Assembly (NCBI RefSeq): GCF_007991335.1
Contig: NZ_BJYD01000006.1
Location: 201,073 to 265,072, forward strand
Direction of reading: 5' to 3'
DNA: 64,000 nucleotides
Source of the DNA: Halobacillus faecis
GTDB taxonomy: Bacteria > Bacillota > Bacilli > Bacillales > Halobacillaceae
The notes below the pieces were generated by a model. The model worked only from the letters and a program-made list of their open reading frames with translations. It was not told the DNA's origin and ran no database searches. The position numbers and the translations under genes are program-made. This document shows, piece by piece, positions 24,135-32,153 of this stretch; position 1 is the stretch's first letter, and each line of letters opens with the position of its first letter.

Positions 24135-24800
24135 TTACTTACTTTCTTCAGACCGATCAGCAAATAGATTTTCTTTCATCGCATAAATCGCCGCCTGTGT
24201 ACGATCATGAACCTGCAGCTTGCTTAGAAGATTACTTACATGCGTTTTGACGGTTTTTTCTGTTATGTACAAGTCGCTCGCAATTTCTTTGTTGCTTTTC
24301 CCGAGCGTGATTTGAAAGAGCACATCTTTCTCCCTGTTCGTCAGCTTGAAATGAACGCCAGGCTCTTTCTTTTCCGCTCCACTGCTCATTTGCTCCAAAA
24401 GTAGATTCGTCGCTTTTGGGTGAAGCAGTTTCTCGCCTTTGGACGCGGCTCTGATTGTTTTCACAAGTTCATCGGGGTCGACATCTTTGAGCTGGTACCC
24501 GACAGCCCCGGCCTGCAAAGCGGGAATCACATGGTCTTGATCAGAATAGCTCGTCAGGACGACCACCTTTGCTCCCGGATGGGCTTCACGTAATTTTTTT
24601 GTCGCTTCTACTCCATCCATGACCGGCATCATCAAGTCCATCAGCACCACATCCGGCTTCCATTCTGCATACGCGTTCAATGCTTTTTCTCCATTTTCCA
24701 CTTCACCGATAACCTCGATATCTCTCTGCGTATTGAGAAAAAATTTCAACCCTCTCAATACGACGAGGTGATCATCCACGAGCATCACTCTAATTTTCAT
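24135..24800 (-). CDS. yhcZ: NarL/LuxR-family response regulator (YhcZ-like)
   Basis: A 221-residue regulator: receiver domain with DDH acidic pair, VLMDLMMP phospho-acceptor aspartate near residue 54, TSYSDQD threonine/serine and lysine in QLKDVDP; then a LuxR-type HTH (LTNREKDVLFQITLGKSNKE, TEKTVKTHVSNLL). Phosphorylated by the adjacent kinase, it should bind DNA as a dimer. The start at 24800 follows GGAGAGGAG and overlaps the kinase gene by 11 bases. Gene order kinase-regulator with an azoreductase beside it matches B. subtilis yhcY-yhcZ-yhdA. Confidence 0.88.
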   Translation of the reverse strand: MKIRVMLVDDHLVVLRGLKFFLNTQRDIEVIGEVENGEKALNAYAEWKPDVVLMDLMMPVMDGVEATKKLREAHPGAKVVVLTSYSDQDHVIPALQAGAVGYQLKDVDPDELVKTIRAASKGEKLLHPKATNLLLEQMSSGAEKKEPGVHFKLTNREKDVLFQITLGKSNKEIASDLYITEKTVKTHVSNLLSKLQVHDRTQAAIYAMKENLFADRSEESK

Positions 24801-26310
24801 GCTCACTACTCCTCTCCCTCCGATACGGTAAAAAGACATCAATCGTTGTGCCTGCACCCGGTTCGCTTCTCACAGAAAGTTTCCCACCTAAGAGTTCTGC
24901 CCGTTCTTTCATACTGGTCAGTCCGAGCGTCCGCCGATCGTCATCCGCTTCGATTTGAAATCCACTCCCATAATCCGTCACCGTCATGCCCGCTCCTCCT
25001 TCTGTATCAAAAAGGTGGACCATCACCTCTTTCGTATTCGCGTGTTTCGCGACATTGTTCATCGCTTCCTGACTAATACGCCATAGCGTTTCTTCTGCCT
25101 GACGCGACCAGTCAGGGAGACGTTCCATATCAAACTGAACACAGAGCCCAAGGTGCTCGCCATATTTCTTCATAGCTGATAGCAATCCCTCTTCCAGCCC
25201 CACCGGGCGCAACTGCCATATTAAGGAGCGCATTTCTTTCAAAGACTGCTGTGACATGGACCACATGTCATCCATCAATTCTCCAAGAGACGAGTCGTAC
25301 TTGGACACCATTTCCTTCGCGCCTTTAGCCGTCAAAGATAAGGAGAAAAGTTTCTGATTCACTGAATCGTGCAAATCACGGGCCAGTCGTTTCCGCTCTT
25401 CATGAAGCAGCAACTCCTGTCGTTTCTCTTTTAGATTGATATTTTCATAAACGAGCGACAAATGCCGTCCCAGTGCGATCAGAAATTCATCATCACTAGG
25501 TTGAAATGAAGTGCTCTCTTGTGGTTGGATCCAAACGGCACCTCGAACCCCTTTTTCTCTGGTGATTGGTATAACTGCAAAATCCTCTTGGAGTCTCACC
25601 TCACCCGACATCACGAAAGCAGGCTTCGTACCTAGCTGATTTTCTATGTAACAACCAACCGAAGACCAGCCGAAAGTCTTTTGTCCTTCCCTCTGTAAAA
25701 TCTCCCGCAATTCATAAAAGTCATCCGCAGACCATAAAAAACCGGCCAGCTGGTTCAATTTTTCAAAGCTTTCTGCACGCCTCCGCTCGTCTTGATACAA
25801 ACGTGTCCTGCGTATGGCTGTACCAATTTGGAACCCTAGCGATTGAAGCAGCGTCAATTCTTCCTGAGAGAATTTTTCCTTTCGAGGGGAAGCAACATTC
25901 AACAAACCGAAAGATTCTTCCCCATCTCCAAGCGGAATTGTGGCATGGTGGGTAATCCCATTCGTGTCCCCCCAGGCATGCTGGATGGCTTCATTCAGTC
26001 GTTTACATTCAATGATGTTGACCGGCTGATTCAGCTTCCCATTGCGATAACGGCTCAAGCAGTAACAATCTCCACTGCACATCGGCTTATAGTCCCCCCA
26101 TGATAAAGCAGGAGGAAGTCCATGATGCGCAGCGAGTACATATTCTTCTGAGTGATCAAGGAGAAACACCCAACCTGCATCCAGTTTCGTCAATTCCAGC
26201 AACTTTTCCAGTACGGTCTGAAGCATCGTCGTCATGTCGTTACAACGGTTAAGCGTTTCAGCAATGACTTTCATAATGTTCAATTCTTCTACCCGTTCAT
26301 ATCCACTCAT
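24790..26310 (-). CDS. yhcY: GAF-domain histidine kinase (YhcY-like)
   Basis: A 506-residue kinase with no clear membrane segment: N-terminal GAF domain (about residues 20-165, CSGDCYCLSRYRNGK and HHATIPLGDGEESFGLLNV), a second GAF-like region (about 190-300), HisKA_3 with ERKRLARDLHDSVNQ (phospho-His), and a HATPase domain (EAMNNVAKHA, DYGSGF, GLTSMKERAELLGG). The cysteines CSGDCYC could sense redox or a metal cofactor. The start at 26310 follows GGGGTGGAACA. It probably responds to an internal signal and controls the nearby azoreductase or small membrane genes. Confidence 0.88.
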   Translation of the reverse strand: MSGYERVEELNIMKVIAETLNRCNDMTTMLQTVLEKLLELTKLDAGWVFLLDHSEEYVLAAHHGLPPALSWGDYKPMCSGDCYCLSRYRNGKLNQPVNIIECKRLNEAIQHAWGDTNGITHHATIPLGDGEESFGLLNVASPRKEKFSQEELTLLQSLGFQIGTAIRRTRLYQDERRRAESFEKLNQLAGFLWSADDFYELREILQREGQKTFGWSSVGCYIENQLGTKPAFVMSGEVRLQEDFAVIPITREKGVRGAVWIQPQESTSFQPSDDEFLIALGRHLSLVYENINLKEKRQELLLHEERKRLARDLHDSVNQKLFSLSLTAKGAKEMVSKYDSSLGELMDDMWSMSQQSLKEMRSLIWQLRPVGLEEGLLSAMKKYGEHLGLCVQFDMERLPDWSRQAEETLWRISQEAMNNVAKHANTKEVMVHLFDTEGGAGMTVTDYGSGFQIEADDDRRTLGLTSMKERAELLGGKLSVRSEPGAGTTIDVFLPYRRERSSEHEN

Positions 26311-26350
26311 TGTTCCACCCCCTATTGTCGAATTATAAAGTAACACCCAT

Positions 26351-26869
26351 TCAACTACTCTTCACGTTCAGAAAACGAACAGCCATAAATTCCGCCAACA
26401 ATAGATCGAGCTTCTCTTCCATCTCCACTCTCAAACGATCCCCTTCAAAATGTTCCGGATCAAAAATCAGCTGTCCTGGAGCCACAGCTGCGTAAAGTCC
26501 ACGTCCAACGGTGCGCATCTGGTTCAGCGCATTGATGCCGCCTTTCCCACCTCCGGAAACAGCAAGCAGCAATGTGGGTTTCCCTTTAAATTGTGAGCCA
26601 CTTAAAAACTCGAGCGCATTTTTTAACGCGCCACTCATACCATTATGATATTCCGGCGATACCCATATAAAACCATCCGCTTCCGCGACAATTCTCCGCA
26701 GCCACTGGACAGAAGGGTGTTTTTCCTGTGACTCTTCTCCATTAAATAAAGGGAGATCCAGCCTACTTAAGTCGACCAGCGTTCCATTCAATTTATGCTC
26801 TAGTGCCTGAGCGACAACCTTTGTCCGTCCATTCTTCCTCGGCGTTCCACTAAAAATCACGATACTCAT
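26351..26869 (-). CDS. yhdA: NADPH-dependent FMN reductase/azoreductase (YhdA-like)
   Basis: A 172-residue flavodoxin-like enzyme: FSGTPRKNGRTKVVA phosphate-binding loop, SPEYHNGMSGALKNALEFLS and AVSGGGKGGINALNQMRTVG. These match B. subtilis YhdA (Azr), a tetrameric FMN enzyme that reduces azo dyes and quinones with NADPH. It is followed after 40 bases by the kinase gene on the same strand, the conserved yhdA-yhcY-yhcZ neighbourhood but with yhdA first. GGAGG precedes the ATG. Confidence 0.87.
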   Translation of the reverse strand: MSIVIFSGTPRKNGRTKVVAQALEHKLNGTLVDLSRLDLPLFNGEESQEKHPSVQWLRRIVAEADGFIWVSPEYHNGMSGALKNALEFLSGSQFKGKPTLLLAVSGGGKGGINALNQMRTVGRGLYAAVAPGQLIFDPEHFEGDRLRVEMEEKLDLLLAEFMAVRFLNVKSS

Positions 26870-26974
26870 TATTCATAACCTCCTTACTTATTAGGTTATG
26901 GGAAAAAGCAACAACTTGAATCCGAGAATGGAAGGAAGATCATCTACACCATTGGACCGAAAACATGCGTTCGT

Positions 26975-27460
26975 TTATAGAGATAGGAAATCATCCGGTT
27001 GAATGGATGGAGCCGGCGGAAGGGGTTGAACATCCCCGCCTTCTCCTGGAGGGAGGGGACGGATGTGGATGCTAGCATAAAAGAGTTCGAAGAAAGCTTT
27101 TCTGGACATGAACGTGGTTTCTTCATTTACAACCAAGTAGACGTTTTCCCTGTCCTCCCCATAATAGATGTGGATCAGTTCTTCATCTCCGAAGTCCAAC
27201 GTTCCTAGTTTCTCTCTTTTCGTCCATTCACCTTTAACAGGGGCCGCTCCATAGATTCCCTCCATAATCGTCACCATCTCTTTGATGGATTCGACCTCTA
27301 CTTTTCTTTTCATCTCAGAATCATGAAGAATGATGGTTGATGGAACTTGGATGAGATCTACGTCCCTAGACTGCTCTAAAGCCTCCTCTTTGACGAGAAA
27401 AGCATCGACAGGCATGGCACCAAGCAGTAAAAAAATAATGACGAGGGTCAACTTCTTCAT
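26975..27460 (-). CDS. Secreted protein of unknown function
   Basis: A 161-residue protein with a type-I signal peptide (LTLVIIFLLLGAMPVDAF, cleavage after VDA), a central alpha/beta domain, and a proline-rich tail (RPLPPGEGG, QPLPPAPSIQP). No catalytic motif is recognised. AAAGGGTGAG precedes the ATG. It stands between the azoreductase and a MerR-type gene on the same strand, with gaps of about 70-100 bases. Confidence 0.65.
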   Translation of the reverse strand: MKKLTLVIIFLLLGAMPVDAFLVKEEALEQSRDVDLIQVPSTIILHDSEMKRKVEVESIKEMVTIMEGIYGAAPVKGEWTKREKLGTLDFGDEELIHIYYGEDRENVYLVVNEETTFMSRKAFFELFYASIHIRPLPPGEGGDVQPLPPAPSIQPDDFLSL

Positions 27461-27529
27461 CCACTCACCCTTTCTGGGATTTTATACAAAAAACACTTGA
27501 ACCTTCATGGATCCAAGCGTCTCTCGCTG

Positions 27530-28240
27530 CTATTTTTTGAATAAGGACATGATTTTACCGAGGGTTCCACGGGAATGTTTGACCGAATGTTCCAATCGTT
27601 CATTGAACTCGCTTTGAGAGCGCCACTCTTTCTTCTGTTCTTCGCGCATCTCCCGGATTTCATTTTGGAGAAACTCCGACTTTTCCTGTTCTTCACGCAA
27701 CAGTTCTTCATATTGTTCTTTCTGCTGCTGCATCATCTTATCCATTTTCGTATGCGTCTTTTGTGAAAAATTCCCGACTCCGGAGCTGATCACATGGTGA
27801 TCCTGTTTTAAACGGGATACAGTCGTTTTCAGTTCAGCCATATCATTTTTCAACTGGACGTTCATTTCTCTTGAGGCCGCAAGCTCACTGGCAAGGAAAC
27901 GGAACATCTCTTTCATCTGATCGGAATCCTGCATCTCCGTTCCGTCATATGTATCGGAAAGGGCGAGTTCGCGAGACTCATAGCCTGCGAGAAGCTCCTT
28001 CTGTTCTTCTACAATTTCTTTAATTTTATCTTCTTTCGGCATTTCTGTATCACGGATTTTTATGAGAGCCTCGACATCTGACCTCACAAAGATCCGTCGG
28101 TCGCCGTCTTTGAAAAACTCATACCCGTTCTGTTCCAAAAGCTGCCCATACCGTCTGACCGTGGTTGTGGCGATCCCGACTTCTTCAGCTACTTCCTTTG
28201 TAGAGAAAGCGCGTTCGTTCGGTTGTATATCGTGTCGCAT
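27530..28240 (-). CDS. MerR-type HTH protein with coiled coil (DUF3967-like)
   Basis: A 236-residue protein: N-terminal MerR-like winged helix (FSTKEVAEEVGIATTTVRRY, then FFKDGDRRIFVRSDVEAL), then about 150 residues of charged coiled coil (SREMNVQLKNDMAELKTTVS; QQQKEQYEELLREEQEKSEF) and a basic C-terminus (GKIMSLFKK). This shape resembles RacA and DUF3967 proteins, some of which bind DNA and also self-assemble. It may be structural rather than a repressor. GGAGG precedes the ATG. Confidence 0.78.
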   Translation of the reverse strand: MRHDIQPNERAFSTKEVAEEVGIATTTVRRYGQLLEQNGYEFFKDGDRRIFVRSDVEALIKIRDTEMPKEDKIKEIVEEQKELLAGYESRELALSDTYDGTEMQDSDQMKEMFRFLASELAASREMNVQLKNDMAELKTTVSRLKQDHHVISSGVGNFSQKTHTKMDKMMQQQKEQYEELLREEQEKSEFLQNEIREMREEQKKEWRSQSEFNERLEHSVKHSRGTLGKIMSLFKK

Positions 28241-28347
28241 ATCGGGCCTCCTTTTCTATCTATGAAATGGTTAACAAACTTCACTACTTCTATTATAAGA
28301 GTTTTTCGACTTTCTGCCCATCCACATTCCGTTTTATTTTTCCCCTA

Positions 28348-28893
28348 TTAATCTTCTTTGTTTGACTTGATTCCTAAGAATTTCTCCATACGAATGTCCG
28401 CCCACTTGCTTCCGTTCCAATACGTGAAATCCGGAATTCTAGCAATTTCTTTATACCCAAGGTTCCTGTAAAGCTTCTGGGCCTTTTCATTAAATTCAAA
28501 CACGCCGAGCTCCACCCGGTCTAATCCCTTCTCTTTGATTCGATCCTCCAGGTACATCATGGCTTCGAATCCTATTCCTTTCCCTCTACCAGCTGCCTCC
28601 CCAATGGTAATTCCAATCCAGGCTGTATCCTGTTCTTTTTTATGTAGATGACCAGGGTTGATCATGTAATTCATTTCTCCAACAAGTTCATCATTCATAT
28701 AGATAAGGAAAATCTCATGATTCTTCAACCGCTGTTTCAAATTTTCGGTTGTCACTTCATACCTTTTCTCCAAGGCGTCTTGATCCGGATTCGGCCGAAC
28801 CATCGGAATGAGCGATGTATCATTTTCCCACCGATCATATGCCGATGCGATCTGTGACGTTGGCTCAGTCAGCTTTTTAAATGTAACTTCCAT
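28348..28893 (-). CDS. GNAT-family N-acetyltransferase
   Basis: A 181-residue GNAT enzyme: motif A at WIGITIGEAAGRGKGIGFEA (residues about 105-124) and motif B GVFEFNEKAQKLYRNLGYKE. It resembles the YjaB/RimJ-like broad group; the acceptor amine is unknown. AAAGGGGGAAG precedes the ATG. Single-gene unit, cytosolic. Confidence 0.86.
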   Translation of the reverse strand: MEVTFKKLTEPTSQIASAYDRWENDTSLIPMVRPNPDQDALEKRYEVTTENLKQRLKNHEIFLIYMNDELVGEMNYMINPGHLHKKEQDTAWIGITIGEAAGRGKGIGFEAMMYLEDRIKEKGLDRVELGVFEFNEKAQKLYRNLGYKEIARIPDFTYWNGSKWADIRMEKFLGIKSNKED

Positions 28894-29091
28894 GACTACT
28901 TCCCCCTTTCACTACATAACTCCCATGATTTTATCCGCCAAATTTCCCATGCTATAGTTTTTCGGAGTGTTTTCTATATATATGGGAGTCTCTATCAAAT
29001 CCTTGTACTTCTATTAAAACATATCCCAACCCTTTCAAGCATAGATTCATTGGTTTACAATAAGATGAGCTTGAACATCAGGAGGTCGAAT

Positions 29092-29925
29092 GTGAGGAAA
29101 ACAACACTCATGATCCTTATGCTTCTTACCGTTCTCACCGGTTGCATGAATGAATCAATGAATAAGGATGCTCAGGAAAAAAAGAAAGAGGAGAACAGCC
29201 AGTCCTATACCGCTGACAACGTCTATCAGTGGCTCCATGAGTCGAACTTGCTGGAAGGAGAAAAGGAGCCTTTGCCGGATAGCGTCAAGGAACACGGCCA
29301 ATTCGTGAACGGCTACTCTATAGGAGATATCGACATCATCGAATATGAAACCGCTGAAGGAACAGAGCATCTTAAAGATCACCCGATCGCGCTCGTCCAT
29401 GAGAATATCGTTCTCATGTTCCTTGGCCAGATGTCACAAAAAGATAGCTTTCAAGCTGTCCTCGAAGCAAGAAAGCCCCTTGATGGGCTTTATAGAGGCT
29501 ACTTTAACTCTGCAGAACAACAGTCTTTTGTCCGTCAATTCCGAGATGAGTCAACCAATGGATTCAAAGAAACGGTCCACCATTTTTACAAGCTGGAAGA
29601 TTCATTGAAGTCTGATACGTTCACAAGGTTCATGTATCAAAAAGAGGTGACATGGAAAGGGACACTTGTCCAAACTTCCCCTGATCTTCTCGTTGTCTAT
29701 GCAGGCGACGCTTACAATGGAGAGAATTGGCTGAATATCAAAACGAACAGCACAGAGATGCTGCCCTACACCTTTGTCGTTGAAACCAAGAACCTTGAGA
29801 GACAATCATTGGAGTTTAATGTGGTGAGAGGAGACACCATTACTGTCAAAGGGCAGATCAATAAGCAGGGATCTTTAAAGAAGGAGACTCATTGGGGAAT
29901 GGAGAACGGATTGGTCATTCAATAA
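29092..29925 (+). CDS. Lipoprotein of unknown function
   Basis: A 277-residue protein that begins at GTG six bases after AGGAGG. Its signal peptide ends in a lipobox (LTGC at about residue 18), followed by a Lys/Glu-rich linker (KDAQEKKKEENSQ) and a domain with repeated short beta stretches. The product should be tethered on the outer membrane face. I do not recognise the domain. A terminator follows. Confidence 0.7.
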   Translation: MRKTTLMILMLLTVLTGCMNESMNKDAQEKKKEENSQSYTADNVYQWLHESNLLEGEKEPLPDSVKEHGQFVNGYSIGDIDIIEYETAEGTEHLKDHPIALVHENIVLMFLGQMSQKDSFQAVLEARKPLDGLYRGYFNSAEQQSFVRQFRDESTNGFKETVHHFYKLEDSLKSDTFTRFMYQKEVTWKGTLVQTSPDLLVVYAGDAYNGENWLNIKTNSTEMLPYTFVVETKNLERQSLEFNVVRGDTITVKGQINKQGSLKKETHWGMENGLVIQ

Positions 29926-29953
29926 GGGGTTCAGACAATTGTAGAACCCCTTT
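29924..29953 (+). terminator. Terminator after the lipoprotein gene
   Basis: AAGGGGTTC pairs with GAACCCCTT around an 11-base loop; only TTT follows, so it is moderate in strength. Confidence 0.7.
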
Positions 29954-30033
29954 ACAAAAAACACATCCCTTTAATCATAGGCATGAGATGGTCAAGATTC
30001 ATGCCATTATTACAACCCTCCCAAATATCCTCT

Positions 30034-30291
30034 TTATGGAACGGGTACAGGGACGAACTCGAACAGATACGCAAAAAACAATACAAATGCCATAAAGGAA
30101 ACGATCAGCTTACGCTTTCTGAATTCGATGATAGCAAATAATGCAATGCCTACTATGGTTAAACCATAGAAAACAAAATCGAACCAACGCTCTTCTATAT
30201 AGAAAATTTTCACTGTATATAATAGCCAGTAAAAAACCACTGCATAAAGGTACCACATTGTATGTTTAGACTCTTTTTTCTCATCTGTCAT
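30034..30291 (-). CDS. Three-segment membrane protein
   Basis: An 85-residue protein with three membrane segments (WYLYAVVFYWLLYTVKIFYI, FVFYGLTIVGIALFAII, FMAFVLFFAYLFEFVPV). The start at 30291 follows GGGGGAG by five bases; the longer frame from 30324 lacks a site. Family not recognised. Confidence 0.6.
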   Translation of the reverse strand: MTDEKKESKHTMWYLYAVVFYWLLYTVKIFYIEERWFDFVFYGLTIVGIALFAIIEFRKRKLIVSFMAFVLFFAYLFEFVPVPVP

Positions 30292-30363
30292 GGCTACTCC
30301 CCCACAAAGGAAAAATGGTTGCATCTTTTTTATGTCGTTTTCATTTTCCCTTTCTCAAACGAA

Positions 30364-30519
30364 TCATGATCCATCCGTGTATTGGTGAAAATGCGGCTTG
30401 CTGAAATAAACAGCCGTAAGCAAAAAGAAGAGCGAAGCAAGCACACCTGTTGCAGCCTGGTTCATGAATAGAGAAATGGGAATAACAATCGATGCCAATA
30501 GAAAAAAGATTTTCTTCAT
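30364..30519 (-). CDS. 51-residue small membrane protein
   Basis: A short frame starting MKKIFFLLASIVIPISLFMN, with GAAAGGGG before the ATG, and a second hydrophobic part (GVLASLFFLLTAVYF). An alternative overlapping frame (30341-30574) is judged a shadow because it has no ribosome site and an irregular composition. It resembles other tiny membrane proteins in this window. Confidence 0.58.
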   Translation of the reverse strand: MKKIFFLLASIVIPISLFMNQAATGVLASLFFLLTAVYFSKPHFHQYTDGS

Positions 30520-30662
30520 ATTTTGCCCCTTTCCTCTTTCCCTTTTGAAAATGATTTACTCTCCTATAACTCACCGACTTCGCAAGAGGGTTCCTTCGCT
30601 TCTCCTCTAAAAAGCCAAGTAGTCTTGAAGGTGATTAGATGTGAAATTATGTAAAGGGAACC

Positions 30663-30836
30663 CTAAAGGGAAGGACGCTCTACATCCATCGTATTTGCAA
30701 GAAGGATGTAAAAGAAGAAAGAGATCGGGAATGTAACAATAAATAAAAGACGAATGGCCATAGGATAAAGACCCATCGAATCAGCAATGCCTGCACAAAC
30801 CCCATGCAACGAATGGTTCGTGACGGATCTTTTCAT
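30663..30836 (-). CDS. 57-residue PspC-like protein
   Basis: A short frame with AAAGGGGG before the ATG. It starts MKRSVTNHSLHGVCAGIADS and continues MAIRLLFIVTFPISFFFYIL, the pattern of a PspC domain (K/R-S-x(n)-GVCGGIA-x(n)-RLxF). It is the second PspC-type gene in the window, 7.4 kb from the first. PspC proteins lie in the membrane. Its partner genes are unclear. Confidence 0.7.
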   Translation of the reverse strand: MKRSVTNHSLHGVCAGIADSMGLYPMAIRLLFIVTFPISFFFYILLANTMDVERPSL

Positions 30837-30883
30837 TGTTCAATCCCCCTTTACACCCATACACACCATATCGATCTTCTCGA

Positions 30884-31108
30884 TCATACCGACCCTTCCC
30901 CCTGTTCATATATTTTTCTCGCATCCGCCTTTTTCTGCGCCTGCCACGTCCGAATCATATTGGGAACCCCGACACTCATACTGACCAATAAACTCCACAT
31001 CACGTACCGCCATTCTCCTGTAAATAAGGCAACCACAATAAAAAAGGCGAGCTGTCCCACAAGGGCAAACCATGAGGCAATCCAGGCAAACGTCAGGTTT
31101 TCTTTCAT
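30884..31108 (-). CDS. Two-segment membrane protein
   Basis: A 74-residue protein with segments FAWIASWFALVGQLAFFIVVAL and VMWSLLVSMSVGVPNM and a charged tail (QAQKKADARKIYEQGEG). It lies 47 bases upstream of the PspC-like gene on the same strand and is probably in one operon with it. GTGGGGATGGG precedes the ATG. Family not recognised. Confidence 0.6.
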   Translation of the reverse strand: MKENLTFAWIASWFALVGQLAFFIVVALFTGEWRYVMWSLLVSMSVGVPNMIRTWQAQKKADARKIYEQGEGSV

Positions 31109-31180
31109 CCCATCCCCACTCTCTTATGGTAAATGATTCCTTTTACTCATCGTATCACAAAAATAGTGAATCAGAACAAA

Positions 31181-31210
31181 AAAAGCCACTGAATCTTTTC
31201 AGTGACTTTT
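31181..31210 (-). terminator. Terminator after the coat-like protein gene
   Basis: On the minus strand AAAGTCACTGAA pairs with TTCAGTGGCTTT around a four-base loop and is followed by a long T-run. Confidence 0.85.
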
Positions 31211-31217
31211 ATGATTT

Positions 31218-31535
31218 TCACCACCAATATGGATAATAATACGGCCACCACCTGCGGATTCCCCAAAACGGAAAGCCGAACAGCCCGAACGGTCCAAAGA
31301 ATGGGAAAAACAGACGACTCTCTTCCTGGTTGAGGCTCCTATTCTGTCCCTGCTGGCTGGTCGGCATGAGTAGATTCATTTGGTTTTGATCATAGCTGTG
31401 CAGCAGTCCTGTATGTGTCTGCCCATCAGCCATTTCAATTTGTACCATTTGATAAAGGTTTTGCCTACAGAAGTCATGAACATTTTGAGGCTGGCTGCTA
31501 CTTCCCTGCATCTGTGGGCTCCCTGTATTATTCAC
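31218..31535 (-). CDS. Coat-like small protein with aromatic C-terminus
   Basis: A 105-residue protein starting at GTG after AAAGGAGG. The N-terminal third is Gln/Ser/Asn-rich; the middle (HDFCRQNLYQMVQIEMADGQ) resembles a small beta-domain; the end is aromatic (FGPFGLFGFPFWG, then RRWWPYYYPYWW). Such tails occur in spore-coat and sporulation proteins of Bacillaceae, which is the best guess. No direct homologue is recalled. It ends at a strong terminator. Confidence 0.6.
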   Translation of the reverse strand: MNNTGSPQMQGSSSQPQNVHDFCRQNLYQMVQIEMADGQTHTGLLHSYDQNQMNLLMPTSQQGQNRSLNQEESRLFFPFFGPFGLFGFPFWGIRRWWPYYYPYWW

Positions 31536-31679
31536 CACATCACCCTCCTTTAACTCCTCACATTTTATGCTGGGAGCCCAGGAAGGTGATAGAAAAACAA
31601 AGACCGAGCGCAAGATTTATCCAGGTTTTTAAAAGCTTGCCTCCTAGGTAACAGAGTGTTTCTGTCATGTGGAATGATG

Positions 31680-31973
31680 TCAAGATTCGTTTATCTTTTC
31701 AACCTTCCCTGCCTTCCCTCGAGGAGGCTGGCTGTCCAATACTTCACCCTCCAGCCAAATGTTGTAAGCTTTATCTTTTTCAATTGTGCCTTGTTCAACA
31801 GTCACTATAATTTCTTGTACATTCAACTTTCCTTCTTCATTCCTCACAAGGACTTGTTTGGAAGAAATGATATCGATTGCGGTACCTCTGATATCTGGAG
31901 ATCGATCATAATTTTCTGCAGGACCACATGAGGTCAATAGAAAAACGAATAGGAACAGCATGAATAACCGCAT
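31680..31973 (-). CDS. DUF3221-type lipoprotein (YobA-like)
   Basis: A 97-residue protein with a lipoprotein signal (lipobox LTSC near residue 16) and a compact beta domain (DIRGTAIDIISSKQVLV, then YNIWLEGEVLDSQPPRG), which fits DUF3221. The domain resembles an OB fold. The start follows AAGGAGG and lies nine bases after the stop of a 51-residue membrane gene, so the two form an operon. Function unknown. Confidence 0.75.
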   Translation of the reverse strand: MRLFMLFLFVFLLTSCGPAENYDRSPDIRGTAIDIISSKQVLVRNEEGKLNVQEIIVTVEQGTIEKDKAYNIWLEGEVLDSQPPRGKAGKVEKINES

Positions 31974-31982
31974 AAATCCTCC

Positions 31983-32138
31983 TTATAGAAAAAGATTTCT
32001 CAAGTACAGCACACCATAGATGACTCCTCCCAGAAACCCAATAAATAAACCAACCATGATAAATCCATAGGTGAACCCTTTAATCATGGAAATGAAATCA
32101 AGCGCCATGTTTTCTAATGTATTTAAAATAAATCTCAT
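31983..32138 (-). CDS. 51-residue small membrane protein
   Basis: A short frame starting MRFILNTLENMALDFISM with AGAAGGAG before the ATG, and one hydrophobic stretch with glycines (FIMVGLFIGFLGGVIYGVLY). It sits 15 bases after the stop of the giant membrane protein gene and nine bases before the DUF3221 lipoprotein gene, all on one strand. No family recognised. Confidence 0.6.
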   Translation of the reverse strand: MRFILNTLENMALDFISMIKGFTYGFIMVGLFIGFLGGVIYGVLYLRNLFL

Positions 32139-32153
32139 GTGACGACTCCTTCT

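Noticed and set aside
27505-27711. 68-codon Lys/Ser-rich frame on the minus strand
   Set aside because: Shadow of the coiled-coil region of the MerR-type gene.
30341-30574. 77-codon minus-strand frame
   Set aside because: It overlaps the 51-residue membrane gene in another frame, has no ribosome site and mixes irregular residues.
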